A stretch of 64,000 nucleotides of DNA, from positions 20,879,501-20,943,500 of the forward strand of contig CM072864.1 of NCBI GenBank assembly GCA_036937835.1, read 5' to 3'. This DNA is from Pampus argenteus. Lineage: Eukaryota; Chordata; Actinopteri; Scombriformes; Stromateidae. The notes beneath the pieces were generated by a model that saw only the letters and a program-made list of their open reading frames with translations, did not search any database and had not been told where the DNA came from. Numbering within the stretch: position 1 is the stretch's first letter; each line of letters opens with the position of its first letter. Below, one piece after another: positions 39,201-50,765 of this stretch. Both the position numbers and the translations under genes were made by a program.

Positions 39201-40423
39201 GATGGCATGCCAGCTGTGAAAAACAGGGAAGATCCGACTTTAAATGCAGGCCGACTAATATTCAAGTCTATAAAATGTGAGAGAATACAGAGCAATGTCC
39301 ATCAAATGATAAATATTGACAGACATAAAATCCTCATAATTCTCTTTGGATCGTCCCTTGCTCACCCGAAGGCCTCGCAGCGTCGCTGGTACTTGTCCAC
39401 ATGGTGCTGGAGGGGTGCTGGGTCACTCTGACCCAAGCGGTTGATGTCCAAAATGGCAACCAGGTTGTCCAGCTGGTAGTACGAGGCAAAGGCCATGGCC
39501 TCCCACACTGAGCCCTCAGACAGCTCTCCATCACCCAGCAGGCAGAACACCCGATAGCTTCAAACATAAAGGGAGATTTCCTGTTTTCAGCACATTCTGA
39601 GTTTAAACATGGATGGATTCTTAGAAAGAGACGAATAAACGGTAGAGAGAGGCAATTTTCCATATCAGCACATCCTCCCATCCTTCCACGGGGTTCAGTG
39701 TGACAGCTGACTCTCACACCTAAACACACACACACACACACACAAACGCACTTTTCACCCTCCCCGCCGCGCTCTGATCATCCTCACTAGTTGCTCCAGT
39801 GGCGTAACGACTCCTGACAGCTTTCCAGTCAAATAGACACGTTCTCATTAAAGCTGGAAGATAGGCCGAGACATGCCGCATTACACCACGCATTCCAACC
39901 ACGAGAGCAAAGAAAGACAAACACACACACACACACACACACACAGCACTGACAGAAAATAAAAAAAGAAAGGAAGAGAAGAGAAGAGAAGAGAAGAGAA
40001 GAGAAGAGAAGAGAAGAGAAGAGAAGAGAAGAGAAGAGAAGAGAAGAGAAGAGAAGAGAAGAGAAGAGAAGAGAAGAGAAGAGAAGAGAAGAGAAGAGAA
40101 GAGAAGGAATTCCACAGAGGGTCAGATAGTGAAAGAGACAGAGAGAGAAGAGAAAGAAAAGAGATAAGGAGAGGAGAGGAGGAAAGTGCTACCATTTAAA
40201 CTGTCAGATGTGTACTCACAAGTGTTAAAATAAGATGTTATAAGAGCAGCTGTTGCATTCTTCAAAAGGTGGATAACTTGGGATCTTTTTAAAATAGACT
40301 ATGAAGCCAGTTTAGTGGGTTTTTAAAAAAAATTTTTTTCCCCTTCAAGGTTTTCAGAATTTGAAGTATTACTGGTGAAAGTTAACAAAATGATCAAACA
40401 CGATCAAGACTAAAGTGGTGATA

Positions 40424-40464
<41 letters not shown>

Positions 40465-40579
40465 TACAGAAGCAAAGTAATCCCTCAGGATGTGTGTGTG
40501 TCCTGTCTTTGCAATGTGAGAATAACAGATCAAGATAAGGTGATACCGCTCCTTTACAACAACCCAAACCCGCCCCACT

Positions 40580-40618
<39 letters not shown>

Positions 40619-43600
40619 AGACAGAGGCAACTTGCTCACTTTGTGTCACCCACACCTTAACACCCTGCCAACACAACACCAATGAAGAAGAAACTTCCAG
40701 TCAATACATTGGTTGAACATGAGGAGAAGCCCTGTGTGTGTGTTTTTCGTCCAGCTAAATCTAAATTTCTATTTCTAGCTGCAGATTATTGAACCAGACC
40801 CACACGAGCATGAAGCAATGAACAGGTTCAGTTACTCAGTCTCATCTCAGCGCTGCTCTCAAGTGTATTTGACAGGTTCATTCATGTGTCATTTCTTTGC
40901 ATGAGCAACACCTTCGGAGAACCTGAAAGGTCTGTTTGGATGTTTGTAGCATTTATTTAGAAATAAACATGTAACATGTGGTGCTTCTTTATTATGCTAC
41001 AGAGCAGCACTTCATTGAGTTCATTGACAGTACTACGGATGCTTTTGCACGCTTGCTGCAAAAGAGAAATTGTTTAGTTGATCCTGAAGACTGGGCTGCA
41101 TCTGTATGTGGGGATATAGTTGCCATTCAGCAGTGTTGAGTCGTTGTGTTGCATTGGACTAGCGTGACAAGCTGCTCTGCGCATCGTGAGGGAAACATAT
41201 ACGCCGTTGTGCGCACACAGCATAGCAATCACATGCATGGCACATACAGTATAATCACTCGTGTATACATAGATGCAATTTTTTATTTTTTTTGGAGAGA
41301 AGATGAAGGGATAGAGCGAGGTGGAAGGAGAGGGAGGAATTGTGCTCTCGCGTGTGCGATTATTAGAGCAGAAACAATTGAGTGCACACATATCAAGGGC
41401 AGCCAACTCCGTCTGCATGTACGGCGTTCCCTGAACGCCTCTTTCACTGCATCTGCTGTGTGCAAAAAAAACAACTAAATGGACTCTGAGACGCTCTCCC
41501 TCTGCTCTGTTCACAACAAAAATGTGTCAAATGATGTCCTTCAAGATATGATACCGAGAGCTTCGGTATCATATCTGTAAAAAAAACAAAAAACAAAAAA
41601 CAAAAAGTGTGTTGTTTCCTGCTACAGGCCGCTCTCTGTTGTGCTCTCTATTGTCGCACTGAAAGCCACATGGCTCTTTCTAGATCACGCTAGAACAAAG
41701 GAGACACATGTGGACTGATCTGTTAGAGCGATGCAACTCCGCTAGCATTCAGCTGAGGTGTGCATGAATGTGTTGTGATGTTCGAACTGTCTGTTTTTCA
41801 TTGTTTTTGTTTTTTTAAATTGATGCATTATTAATCTCCACTTTTGTTAAATTATCAGAATTGACTGATTTATTTAACCACACGATTTCATTCTGGAATA
41901 ATTTCTGATCTCAAATTACTTCATCATTAATTCATCCTGATCTGAAAGTACAACTGAAAGTGATCAGAGGTCAGCTCTCCTGCTCTCAGAGCGGCTGCCT
42001 AAATGTCAACCCAGACCTGTCAGGGAGGATTTATTCCAAAGCTCCAGGCTGAAATGTCACATGTCAGCATTGCTTGCTGCAGCGTTGTCATGCATAAATT
42101 TATACATGCTGTCTATAGATGCAAGATGGGCTGCTGTGCTTCTGCATGTATGTCTTGTGCATGTCGGGAGGGGCCATCTGTTTCTCTCTGGGGACAGTTG
42201 TGTGTGTGTGTGTGTATATATACGAGTGTGTTTTTGTGTACTGTACCTGGCCTTGTCAAAGTACTTTCCAGTGTAGGCCATTCCACAGGCAGCTCCCAGC
42301 CCCTGACCAAGAGATCCAGTCGCCACATCCACAAACTGCTGCTTCTGTAGCGCACACACACGCACACACACACACACACACACACCTTTTGCTCAGAAGA
42401 CTCCAGGATGGATCCAGTCACTTTGGGGTTGTGACTCTTCACAGTAAAAATAAAAACAAAAGCCTTAATAGATTAACTAAAGCTTATAGCCCCATAAATG
42501 TATAGTGCGAGTGTGAGTTATATTCTTATATACTTCTAGCAGAGACGATGAGACTAAACAGCTTTAAGGAAGGTTGGCGATGGACAAACATGTATTTAGT
42601 CATATCATATTAATATTTTAAGATTCTTAGATGATGATGTCACCAAATATGCTTTCTAAATGCGTTGGTGTATGGGAATATAAGAGTTATCAGACAGACA
42701 ACTTCCTGCAGGTCTAAATGCCACCTCACCGGGACAGGATGTCCCTCCAGGATGGAGTCAACCTTGCGGAGGTTGAGGAGCTCGTTCTCCTTCAGGTAGC
42801 CCGTCTCCGCCCACACAGCGTACAGCACGGGGGCTGCATGACCCTGAGGAGACAGGAGCGAAAGAAATTTGCAAAAGCGATAATAGATAAAGTTTATTAT
42901 TTGAAGTTGTTTCCAGCCTTTCCTGCACGACTGAACACCGAGCTTCTAGCTAAATGTCATGTGTGAGAAAGAAGAGGAGGAACATTTTTTATTCTGAAGT
43001 GTGTACGTGTCAAATTAATCATGAAATCTGGCACAGTCAAATCTGGAATTTGCCACTGGCAACATTAAAGACGTCAACTGATGAAGAAGTTAATCAAGGA
43101 TATGAAAATTAATAACCTGCGAAAAAAGCAAGTCAGCGGAACAAATACAGTGTAGGCGCAGAGACACAAGAGGACATTTTCTGTTTTTACTGAAAAGGTT
43201 AATAAAGACACGCACACAGAGCAAGAACATACCCACATACTGAAGAATTTCACACATCAATGCACCGTTCAATCAATGCTACTTAAATTAAAATTTCCAG
43301 TCAAGTTTGTTTCAGAGCTTATTTATCAGATAAACTGGTGTCATAAAATCCATCAGCTGCAGACTTTAATCTGAATTTTGTGGCTTAGTAATAAAGCCAC
43401 AGCCTTATAGAAATAATTATATGGAAATCAGACATGTAATATTTATTTATTTATTTTTTGAATATGCATCACCTTATAATCAGTAAATGAGATGTTTTAA
43501 ATGATTTGAAGTTTTTTTGTACGTGTTGCTTGTGCGCCACGGATAACGTGTGGCTGTGCGTGCTACCTTTGAGAGGATGAAGCGGTCGTTGTTGGGGTTA

Positions 43601-45428
43601 CGGGGGTCTTCAGGTCGGTACTTCATGGTATGAAAGAACAGCACAGACATGATTTCTGCCACGCTGCAACATGATGTTGGATGACTGCAACAGAATAACA
43701 GTAAAAGAGAAATTAGGCATTTAAATCGAAAATTGAATGTTCCTCCTTTTTCCTCAGATGCAGAGAGGGGGAGGCAAAATGGAAAAAAAAAAGAAAAGAA
43801 AGTGGAGTTTGACAGTTTGATGCAGTGGGTTAATTCATGCTGGACCATCTGTAGGCAGAGAGTTATGTAAGGCAGACGACACTTGACTCAGATGTGACTC
43901 GGGTCAGGGTCAAACAGTCAGTAACAACATTTAGAGTCTCTCTCAAACACACACACACACACACACACATCAAAAAGTGGAAATGCATTTAGGGGAATGT
44001 TTCTCTCCGTTTATCATTCATTCATTCATTCATTTCTTGCCCACACATACATGTGTACAAAGACATCATTTCATGTGCAGGTTATGATGAGTTTTTATCT
44101 CTTGCATGTTATTCTTCTGTTTATTTTCAAACCACATGCCAGTAATACCTCACTCAGGACTCCTGCATTAAAGCCATTTTCTTTACTGTCCTGAAATGGG
44201 AAATATGATGAAATAATAATAATAATAATGATAATAATAATAAAAGTAAGCAAGTTAAAAACAATAAAAGATGATGAATAATCACAACCTTCTGTGGGAT
44301 GACGGATGTCGTATATATAAGGATGAAAAGGTGGCTGATGTTATATTCGGATGCTTCTGTTGAGAGTCCAGGCTCACTGTCCAACATCTAAAAAAAACCT
44401 TTTCACTCAATCAGTGCTTCTGTTCAGTGCGTTTTATTGATCTGATTGATCATGTCGATCTGTTATTTTGTGTCACTCCAAATACGTCGCAGAGTGTCTG
44501 TCAATTCGGATTTTATTTTGACATTTCTCACCGGATATATTTTCCCTATTTAAATCTACCCACTTGACGCTGGAGTGACAAGCTGCATATGCGATACGCA
44601 GGCGCGTCGCGGCACGGCACGGCACGGCGTGGCGTGGCGGCAGGAGCGCGTCAGTGCGTCCTCTCCCGGTTCCATTCCGCTGCCTCCTCACAACACGTCG
44701 CCCCACGAGCAGCACCACTGGCTGCACGGGATCCGACCTGTGCTCCTCCTCCGTTACATAACCGAGGAGCGGAGAGGGAACCGAACACCGGTACACCTGC
44801 AGCACTTTGTAAACCCAACCTCCAAAACACCCACATGATTTAGTCTTTGTGTGACTTAAAGAGACGGTCGTGCAAATGAAATAAATCTATTAATTAAATA
44901 CATAAAGTTGTATTGATCAACTGAAATCCAGATGCGAAAATAACAAGTAAAAAATGAACTGAGACCCTTTAACGTGTAACAACTGCGTAAAATGCGCAGG
45001 AAGCACGTTGGCGCTGAATTGTTTTTACGCACAGTCAAAATATTATAGAACATTTGAAAGTCATTCAGTTTACGCACACCATATATAATAATAATAATTA
45101 TATCATTCTGCTGTAGCTTTTTACCACTGGTCCTTTTCTCGATCCATCATAACATAACATAACATAACATCCCCTGCGCTTCTCTAGTTGTATACTGCGT
45201 CCTTCAAACAGACAGGTGCTTGAATCGCACAGTAAGTTTTTGTTTTGTGTGTGTGTGTGTGTGTGTGTGCATCACACTCTGTATCCAGTACGGTTTAACG
45301 TCTCCCTCCTCCGCCTCTTACCCGCTGCCTGCTGCAGTTGTCGCCTTGATGGAGTTGATCCGGAGCCGGTTGGCGATGTTCCTGAGCGCCTGCACAGTCT
45401 GCTGGTCGGGTTTATGGTAGTCCTCCAT
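33227..45428 (-). CDS. tkt: Transketolase
   Basis: Thiamine-diphosphate-dependent transketolase of the cytosolic non-oxidative pentose phosphate pathway, moving two-carbon units from ketose to aldose phosphates. Fourteen coding exons, in transcription order: 45428-45322, 43684-43567, 42843-42730, 42344-42247, 39557-39366, 39213-39095, 38108-37912, 37722-37558, 36744-36588, 35967-35837, 35731-35648, 35525-35432, 35296-35174, 33414-33227. Every junction is GT-AG and in phase; the product is 628 aa (human TKT 623). Visible: start MEDYHKPDQQ, TAAGSGHPTSCCS, cofactor-binding LGDGELSEG (Gly154-Asp155-Gly156), LDINRLGQSDPAP, the catalytic glutamate Glu367 in CYIAEQNM, FAAFFTRAFDQ, GSHCGVSIGEDGPSQM and the C-terminal PRSGKPQELLRIFGIDRDAI. 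It matches TKT rather than the TKTL proteins. Whether this is the fish a or b duplicate cannot be told from the window. Confidence 0.97.
39916..40106. repeat. CA run and long (GAGAA)n minisatellite in a tkt intron
   Basis: A (CA)n run at about 39916-39943 is followed by about 130 bases of almost perfect AGAGA/GAGAA pentamers (about 39973-40106). The complement gives a Phe/Ser/Leu repeat frame that is not a gene. It is of the same sequence type as the (CTCTC)n array at 3397-3512. Confidence 0.9.
40426..40613. repeat. Paired (CA)n microsatellites in a tkt intron
   Basis: Two CA runs (about 40426-40463 and 40580-40613) separated by unique sequence, in the intron between tkt exons 4 and 5. Confidence 0.85.
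41544..41576. other. Perfect short hairpin in a tkt intron
   Basis: Arms of 14 bases (AGATATGATACCGA and its exact complement) separated by a five-base loop. It has no run of T following it that would suggest a polymerase III terminator on the + strand. Function unknown. Confidence 0.7.
44570..44790. promoter_or_regulatory. CpG-rich block in tkt intron 1
   Basis: A sharply CpG-rich and GC-rich stretch with repeats of CGGCACGGCACGG, surrounded by AT-rich DNA and about 0.5-0.9 kb downstream of the first coding exon of tkt. Such CpG blocks mark promoters or enhancers in fish. It might support a second tkt transcription start, but no exon could be defined. Confidence 0.4.
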
Positions 45429-45900
45429 CTGGCCGATACACCGAAGTAGAGCGCACGCACACACACGCACACACACGCCTGTTAAAAGGAGTTAAGAGTT
45501 AAAAGTCTCCGGTCTGCTGCCCCGTGAATGCAGGCTATGAGTGGAAGTGGAAGATCGCAGGGGTTAAAAAAGAGACGGTGCTGCTGGACGTGAGAGGGAG
45601 ACGGAGGGAGGGGGCGTGTTTGCAGGCAAAGCCTATGAATGTGGCTAATCTGGGGCTAAAAGCAGCCTACAGTTACTCCAAACTGTCACGGATGAGCACA
45701 GCCAATAGGAGGAAGGCTTTGGGCCAAGGCCAAGGCGCACGCTCTCTGGGCACGCGCCTTTGACCGGGGACGCGCAAATTCAATCTCAATAGTGCAGCAA
45801 CGTGTCCTACTTTATCTGATGACATGGAGCAATGAACATAAAAAATAATCAGGCAGGCGTCTGGTGTAAATCATAAAAAAACCCCACTTCCGGCTAAATT
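45429..45900 (-). promoter_or_regulatory. tkt 5' UTR and promoter region
   Basis: Upstream of the tkt start codon the DNA is CpG-containing, with a CA/CGCA run at 45450-45480. An ETS-type ACTTCCGG word lies near 45885. The transcription start is not determined. Confidence 0.4.
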
Positions 45901-46018
45901 AATCATAAATAATCAGATTACAAAACGAAAACATACAAGATAAACAAACATCTGTCAGTATTTTGGCTCTGAGTTTATTCTTACTTACTTTCATCACCAC
46001 ATGCAACTATACAGGCTG

Positions 46019-46064
<46 letters not shown>

Positions 46065-46127
46065 TATAATATATATATAATATATATTATATATATATAT
46101 TATATATATATATATTATATATATATA
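46019..46127. repeat. Imperfect (TA)n tract
   Basis: About 110 bases of TA dinucleotides with periodic AATAT interruptions, self-complementary throughout. Lies in the spacer between tkt and dcp1a. Confidence 0.9.
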
Positions 46128-49100
46128 GTCACCTGCTAATGGACTTTTCTTGTAGTTGCACCATGTGTCAGTGTGGATGTGAAATTTAAAGTTGTCACAT
46201 CTACACCAACATCACAGTTAATACACTCAGCATTTCAAACAAAATAAAAGAGGTGACAATGAAATGCAGACTTTTACATTTCAGGATGTATAAAACATGA
46301 TCATTTATATATACATAAACATGGTCTATTATACAATGCGTACGTATTCTGGTGTGATTGAAAAATTATAAAGAATAGATAAACAATACTTTTAAGCAAT
46401 GAATTGAATCATATGGAGCTGCAAGGAGGGATCACAAATAACAGTAATCTACCTTAATAACAACCTTAATAACAATGAGGTTGACCTGATTAGCTGCAAC
46501 ATGCACTCTCATAACATTCAGGTACTGACTGACATGCATATATATATATATATATATATTATTGCCTTCCCTGTGTCATATTGTTATATAGCTCATTTGA
46601 CAAGATTAGGACAACTCTTGCCACAGAATGAGATTCAATTCTACTTTTGGCCTGCAGTGGACGTGTGGAGGCTGATTTAAAAGCGAAACAATAACAGCAA
46701 TAAAATGTGTCTGTTCTGAGACTTTAACACAGAACGAGTCCACATCAAGTTATCTGAGGAGATACAGCCTCACACAGGCCTGAAACCAGCTGCATTTATT
46801 GTTGGCAGTGTAGAAGCAGACTGTAGGATTCAACAGACCAACAGTAGGCATCGAGTGACATCTGGTGGTCACACAGAGGAAAATGTTCTCCTGTAGTTAT
46901 TATCCCAGTTAATTCATGTTGGGCCTAGTACAATACAACATTTTGAGTCACAAACGCTCAGGATTAAAACAAAAATAAAGACATTTTCCCCGTTGGCTCT
47001 TCTCCCAGCAGCACACAAAACAGACACTCTGTTTTCAAATCTTTAATATCACAAAATAGTCATAATAAACCAAATGTTGCATAATGACAACAATCTTAAA
47101 AAAAAAAAAAAAAGAATTTGTAAAGAAGAAAAAAATCATACCTCTGGCCAATAAGATAAATTAAACCAAAGCGAAAAATAACCATAAAATCTTAAATACG
47201 TGACCGAGATTAAAAACTCTCTCTACATTTCAATCATTCTTTCTGTGTGCGTTTATTCAGCCAACACAAGCCAGAAGTGTTGGTAAAAAGCATAATGACA
47301 GGGCGATGAAGTGTACAAATTACTTGATATACTGCGGATACTCCTTATGTCTTATATAAATTCTGCCAATTAAAAAAAAAACAAAAACATCATAACTAAC
47401 AGTTTGTTCTGAATACGTACGTTTCTGAGCTCAACTTAAATACGCAGGACACAGAAAACTGGCACATTTATACTGCAAGTAAACATCAAATACATTCAAA
47501 TATCAGATCAGACACAGGTCTGGTGTCAGGGTGGGGACCTTATGCAGAAATTCATATCACTTGCACAGTTATATGCGATGTAGTTTGATTACATGATTTT
47601 CTACATGTTCCATAACTGACAAAACATTTGAAATCTCTGAAATGTTCCTTCTCTCATGTTGTTTGCAAAACCTTGAAATAATAATAAAAAAACCCCCATT
47701 AACGTCGTCCACCAAGGTTTCCACCTGCACTGACCTGCTGTTTCGAGTCTTTAGAGAACTGAGAACTGTGTATCTGAGCACTAACTTGAGTGAAAAAGTC
47801 ACCTGGTCATCAAATACAAAAGACTTACAACCTAAAATTTCATGCTTTTACATTATTTTGTTGACGTGTTTTCATGGTTTTACATGTGCTGTATTGTTTC
47901 TGACAACGAGGTAAATGAAACCTATTATTAACCTGGTGTGTGGTTAGAAAATGCACACATTCCACGTAGTTTTCTTTTTTTTTTGTCCCGCTTTCTGAAT
48001 CTTTCCTTTCAAGTAAAAGCATCAATATCTACTAAGCATTGCACATGATGATGAGACAAGCGTGCCACTTCCTGTTCCCACTGCAGTCTGCAGTAGCCTT
48101 TTACTGCAAAAAAAGCCAAATTACCAAAAGTCTTTAAGTCTTTGTGACTGAAAGCTTAAATTTAACTGTGGTTAAAAAAAAAATTAAAAAAAACGGAGAC
48201 GGAGGAATGGAGGTAGTTTGGATTACTGGTTTAAACTGAATGCACTGGTTTGAATGGATTGAAAATATCAAGAGTAGATCTGTTCCAAGGTCCCCCCCAA
48301 TTAATTTGATTTTGTATTTTTTTTCTCTCTTTCTTTACCCAAATTATAGATCGGCTGCAGAACCCACAAGTTTGGATAAACTGAGCTCTACTGTATCATC
48401 CTAAAATATCCCAAAATGCTGGCGCCCCTAAAGGCACTGCAGCTATCGTACGTTCTCATCCAAGAACGAGTTCTGTGAGCTCAGCTGGTGGAGGGGAGGT
48501 GAAAGACAGATGTGGAAAAAGGATGAGGGGAGAAAAGAAAGAAGTGGTATGTATGTTTATCTGTGAGTCTCTATGAACACATGGCAGTCTGCAAAAGAAC
48601 ATTTAAAAAAAAGCAGCTCAGAAGAAATTCTTCTTAGTTTGAACTCTTAGCTGCAAGTGCTTCTCCAAACATTTTTTGTCTTCCTTGGACAAGAGTTGAA
48701 AAAAAAATCCTTGTTTACAGACACTGACAAACACAAAATGCCACAAATAGTTGTAACTGTAACAGAAACTTTGTTCAGTGTGTCTGTCATTACCAAAAAT
48801 ATACAAGCGTCACCTTGAGGGAGAGGGTTCAAGTGAAATTAGGAAAATGAGTAGTCCGTTTTAACGCCACACAGTGGGACAGTTTGACTGTAAAGACAGT
48901 TCTGGAGTCCGCGGCGCAGAGGTCTTTGTCTTAATAAGTAGTTGGAGTGTGAAGTGTGTCGTGACCATAATCACTCTTGCACTGCGAGAGCTTCAAAGAC
49001 ATGAGGTGAGTGTGATATTCCCACAATGTCGCTGCAAAATCATCTGTGTGGTCCTGTCCTCCACGGAATTTAACAGGCAGCAGACGAGCTTTTTCAGTGC

Positions 49101-49483
49101 AAAGCAGTCAGTTTTTACAATATTTATAGGGTAAAAAAAAAACTCAAGGCCACACTGGGACGTTTTATCTCATCCAACTCTCCCTTAGTAGTTCTGGTTT
49201 GACATGTGTAGACAATAACTTGATCCACGTTTTAACGCGATGAGATATGACAGCATCAGTGTTTAAGTGAGGACTTAAAACACAAGTTCTGAGTCAGGAG
49301 CAGAGGGTTAAATGGAGCGTTGCATGCTATAATAACCCTATAGAACAGACTCGTTTCGACGAGTTGCGGTGTATAGTGCATGAAAAACCTGCTTGATGCA
49401 CTTCTTTTAACTGATTAGCTTCTGGCTTCTTAACAGGTTGTAAAGAGGTCGGTCGTAGCCGTGGTGATGTCTGAAAAGTAGGA
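46128..49483 (-). other. tkt-dcp1a spacer, including the dcp1a 3' UTR
   Basis: No coding exon was found. The part next to dcp1a is presumably its 3' UTR; minus-strand AATAAA words occur near 47240 and 46796, so the UTR could exceed 2 kb. A TA run lies at 46535-46560. The remainder is AT-rich unique sequence. Confidence 0.4.
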
Positions 49484-50734
49484 CTATAGCTTCATGTTGC
49501 TGAAGTCCTTTGACAGGCTCTGCAGGTAAGCATCATGAATGGCACCGAGGAAGTCTGGGTCATTCTAGACAGGGAAGAAGTACACAAGAGAATGAACAAA
49601 CTACACAAAAGAAGTGTGTGTTGGTATTATTCTTGAGTCTTGTCATTCTGAAACACATTTTTATACCCTTGGCGTACCTTAATGAGGTGTATCAGAGTCT
49701 CCTGCAGCTGTGTTTTGCTGCAATGGGCTTGTGGAGGCTCTACAGCTCCTACAGAGGTGGAGCAGAGCTCAGAAGGGGCAGGAGAGACCACTGATGCTTT
49801 ACAAATAGATTGCTGGAAGGCGCTGGGGGAGAGAAGCACAGAAATGTCCGATCCTGGAACGGCAAGACCTGGACTCATGGGAACAGCCTGAGAATAGAAA
49901 AGGAACAGAGAGAGACAACAAACAACATGCTGGATTATCATGTTATCTGTCGTTGTATAAAAGTAAACGGAAGAGACTTAAAAAAAAACTCACAGAGACC
50001 GGTTTAATCAGGTTTGGAGCCTGAGAGAAAACATCCATCTCCTTGCTATGCTGGAGAAGGGGTTTCCCCATGGGCTCCTGGAAGCTGTGGGGCGGGACCA
50101 GTGTGCTTGGCAGGAAGTTGGGTGCGAGGATGGGTTTGTGGATGTCCGAGTTCACCGACTGCACTGTCGGTTTGAGCGTGCTAAGTATCTCCTGTCCCAA
50201 ATAGGCAGCAGGAACTGACGGTGTTGCCGGACCAGGGGGAGCAGCGCGAGTCTCTGATCCAGCTTGAGGCATCATGAGAGGGGAAACTGAGCACAGAGGT
50301 TGGGGGTCTGACCTGGGGCCCACTGACTGGAAAGCAGGGCCGGGGTGTAGCGCATAAGGAGCTGGGACCAGGCCGTGGGCTTGGTGCCGCTGGTTTGACC
50401 CAGGGTCCTGGGCTGCAAGACGGGGATTGAGGAGAGGGTTTTGGTGGGGAGCAGTGGGATACTGCTGGTTGTGGAGGAAGGCAGTGGAGGGGTCACTGGG
50501 AGCAGTGGTGTTCTGTGCTGGCATGGCGGGTAGAGAAGCATCCTTAGGGATGGATGAGCCAAAGAGCTCCTCAACTGTGATCTGCTTCACAACTGTACGA
50601 GTGCTCTGATGGGGAAAAAAAGAGAAAAAAACCCCAACAAATTTGTGAGCTGTGTGGAAATGACATACAAAAACTAACAAAAATAAATTAACAGGTGATT
50701 GTTTACTTTAAGTAAAAATACCAAACATTTGCTT

Positions 50735-50765
<31 letters not shown>

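Noticed and set aside
39720..40195. Long Phe/Ser/Leu repeat frames on the minus strand
   Set aside because: They are translations of the (GAGAA)n and (CA)n arrays in a tkt intron and have no splice or family support.
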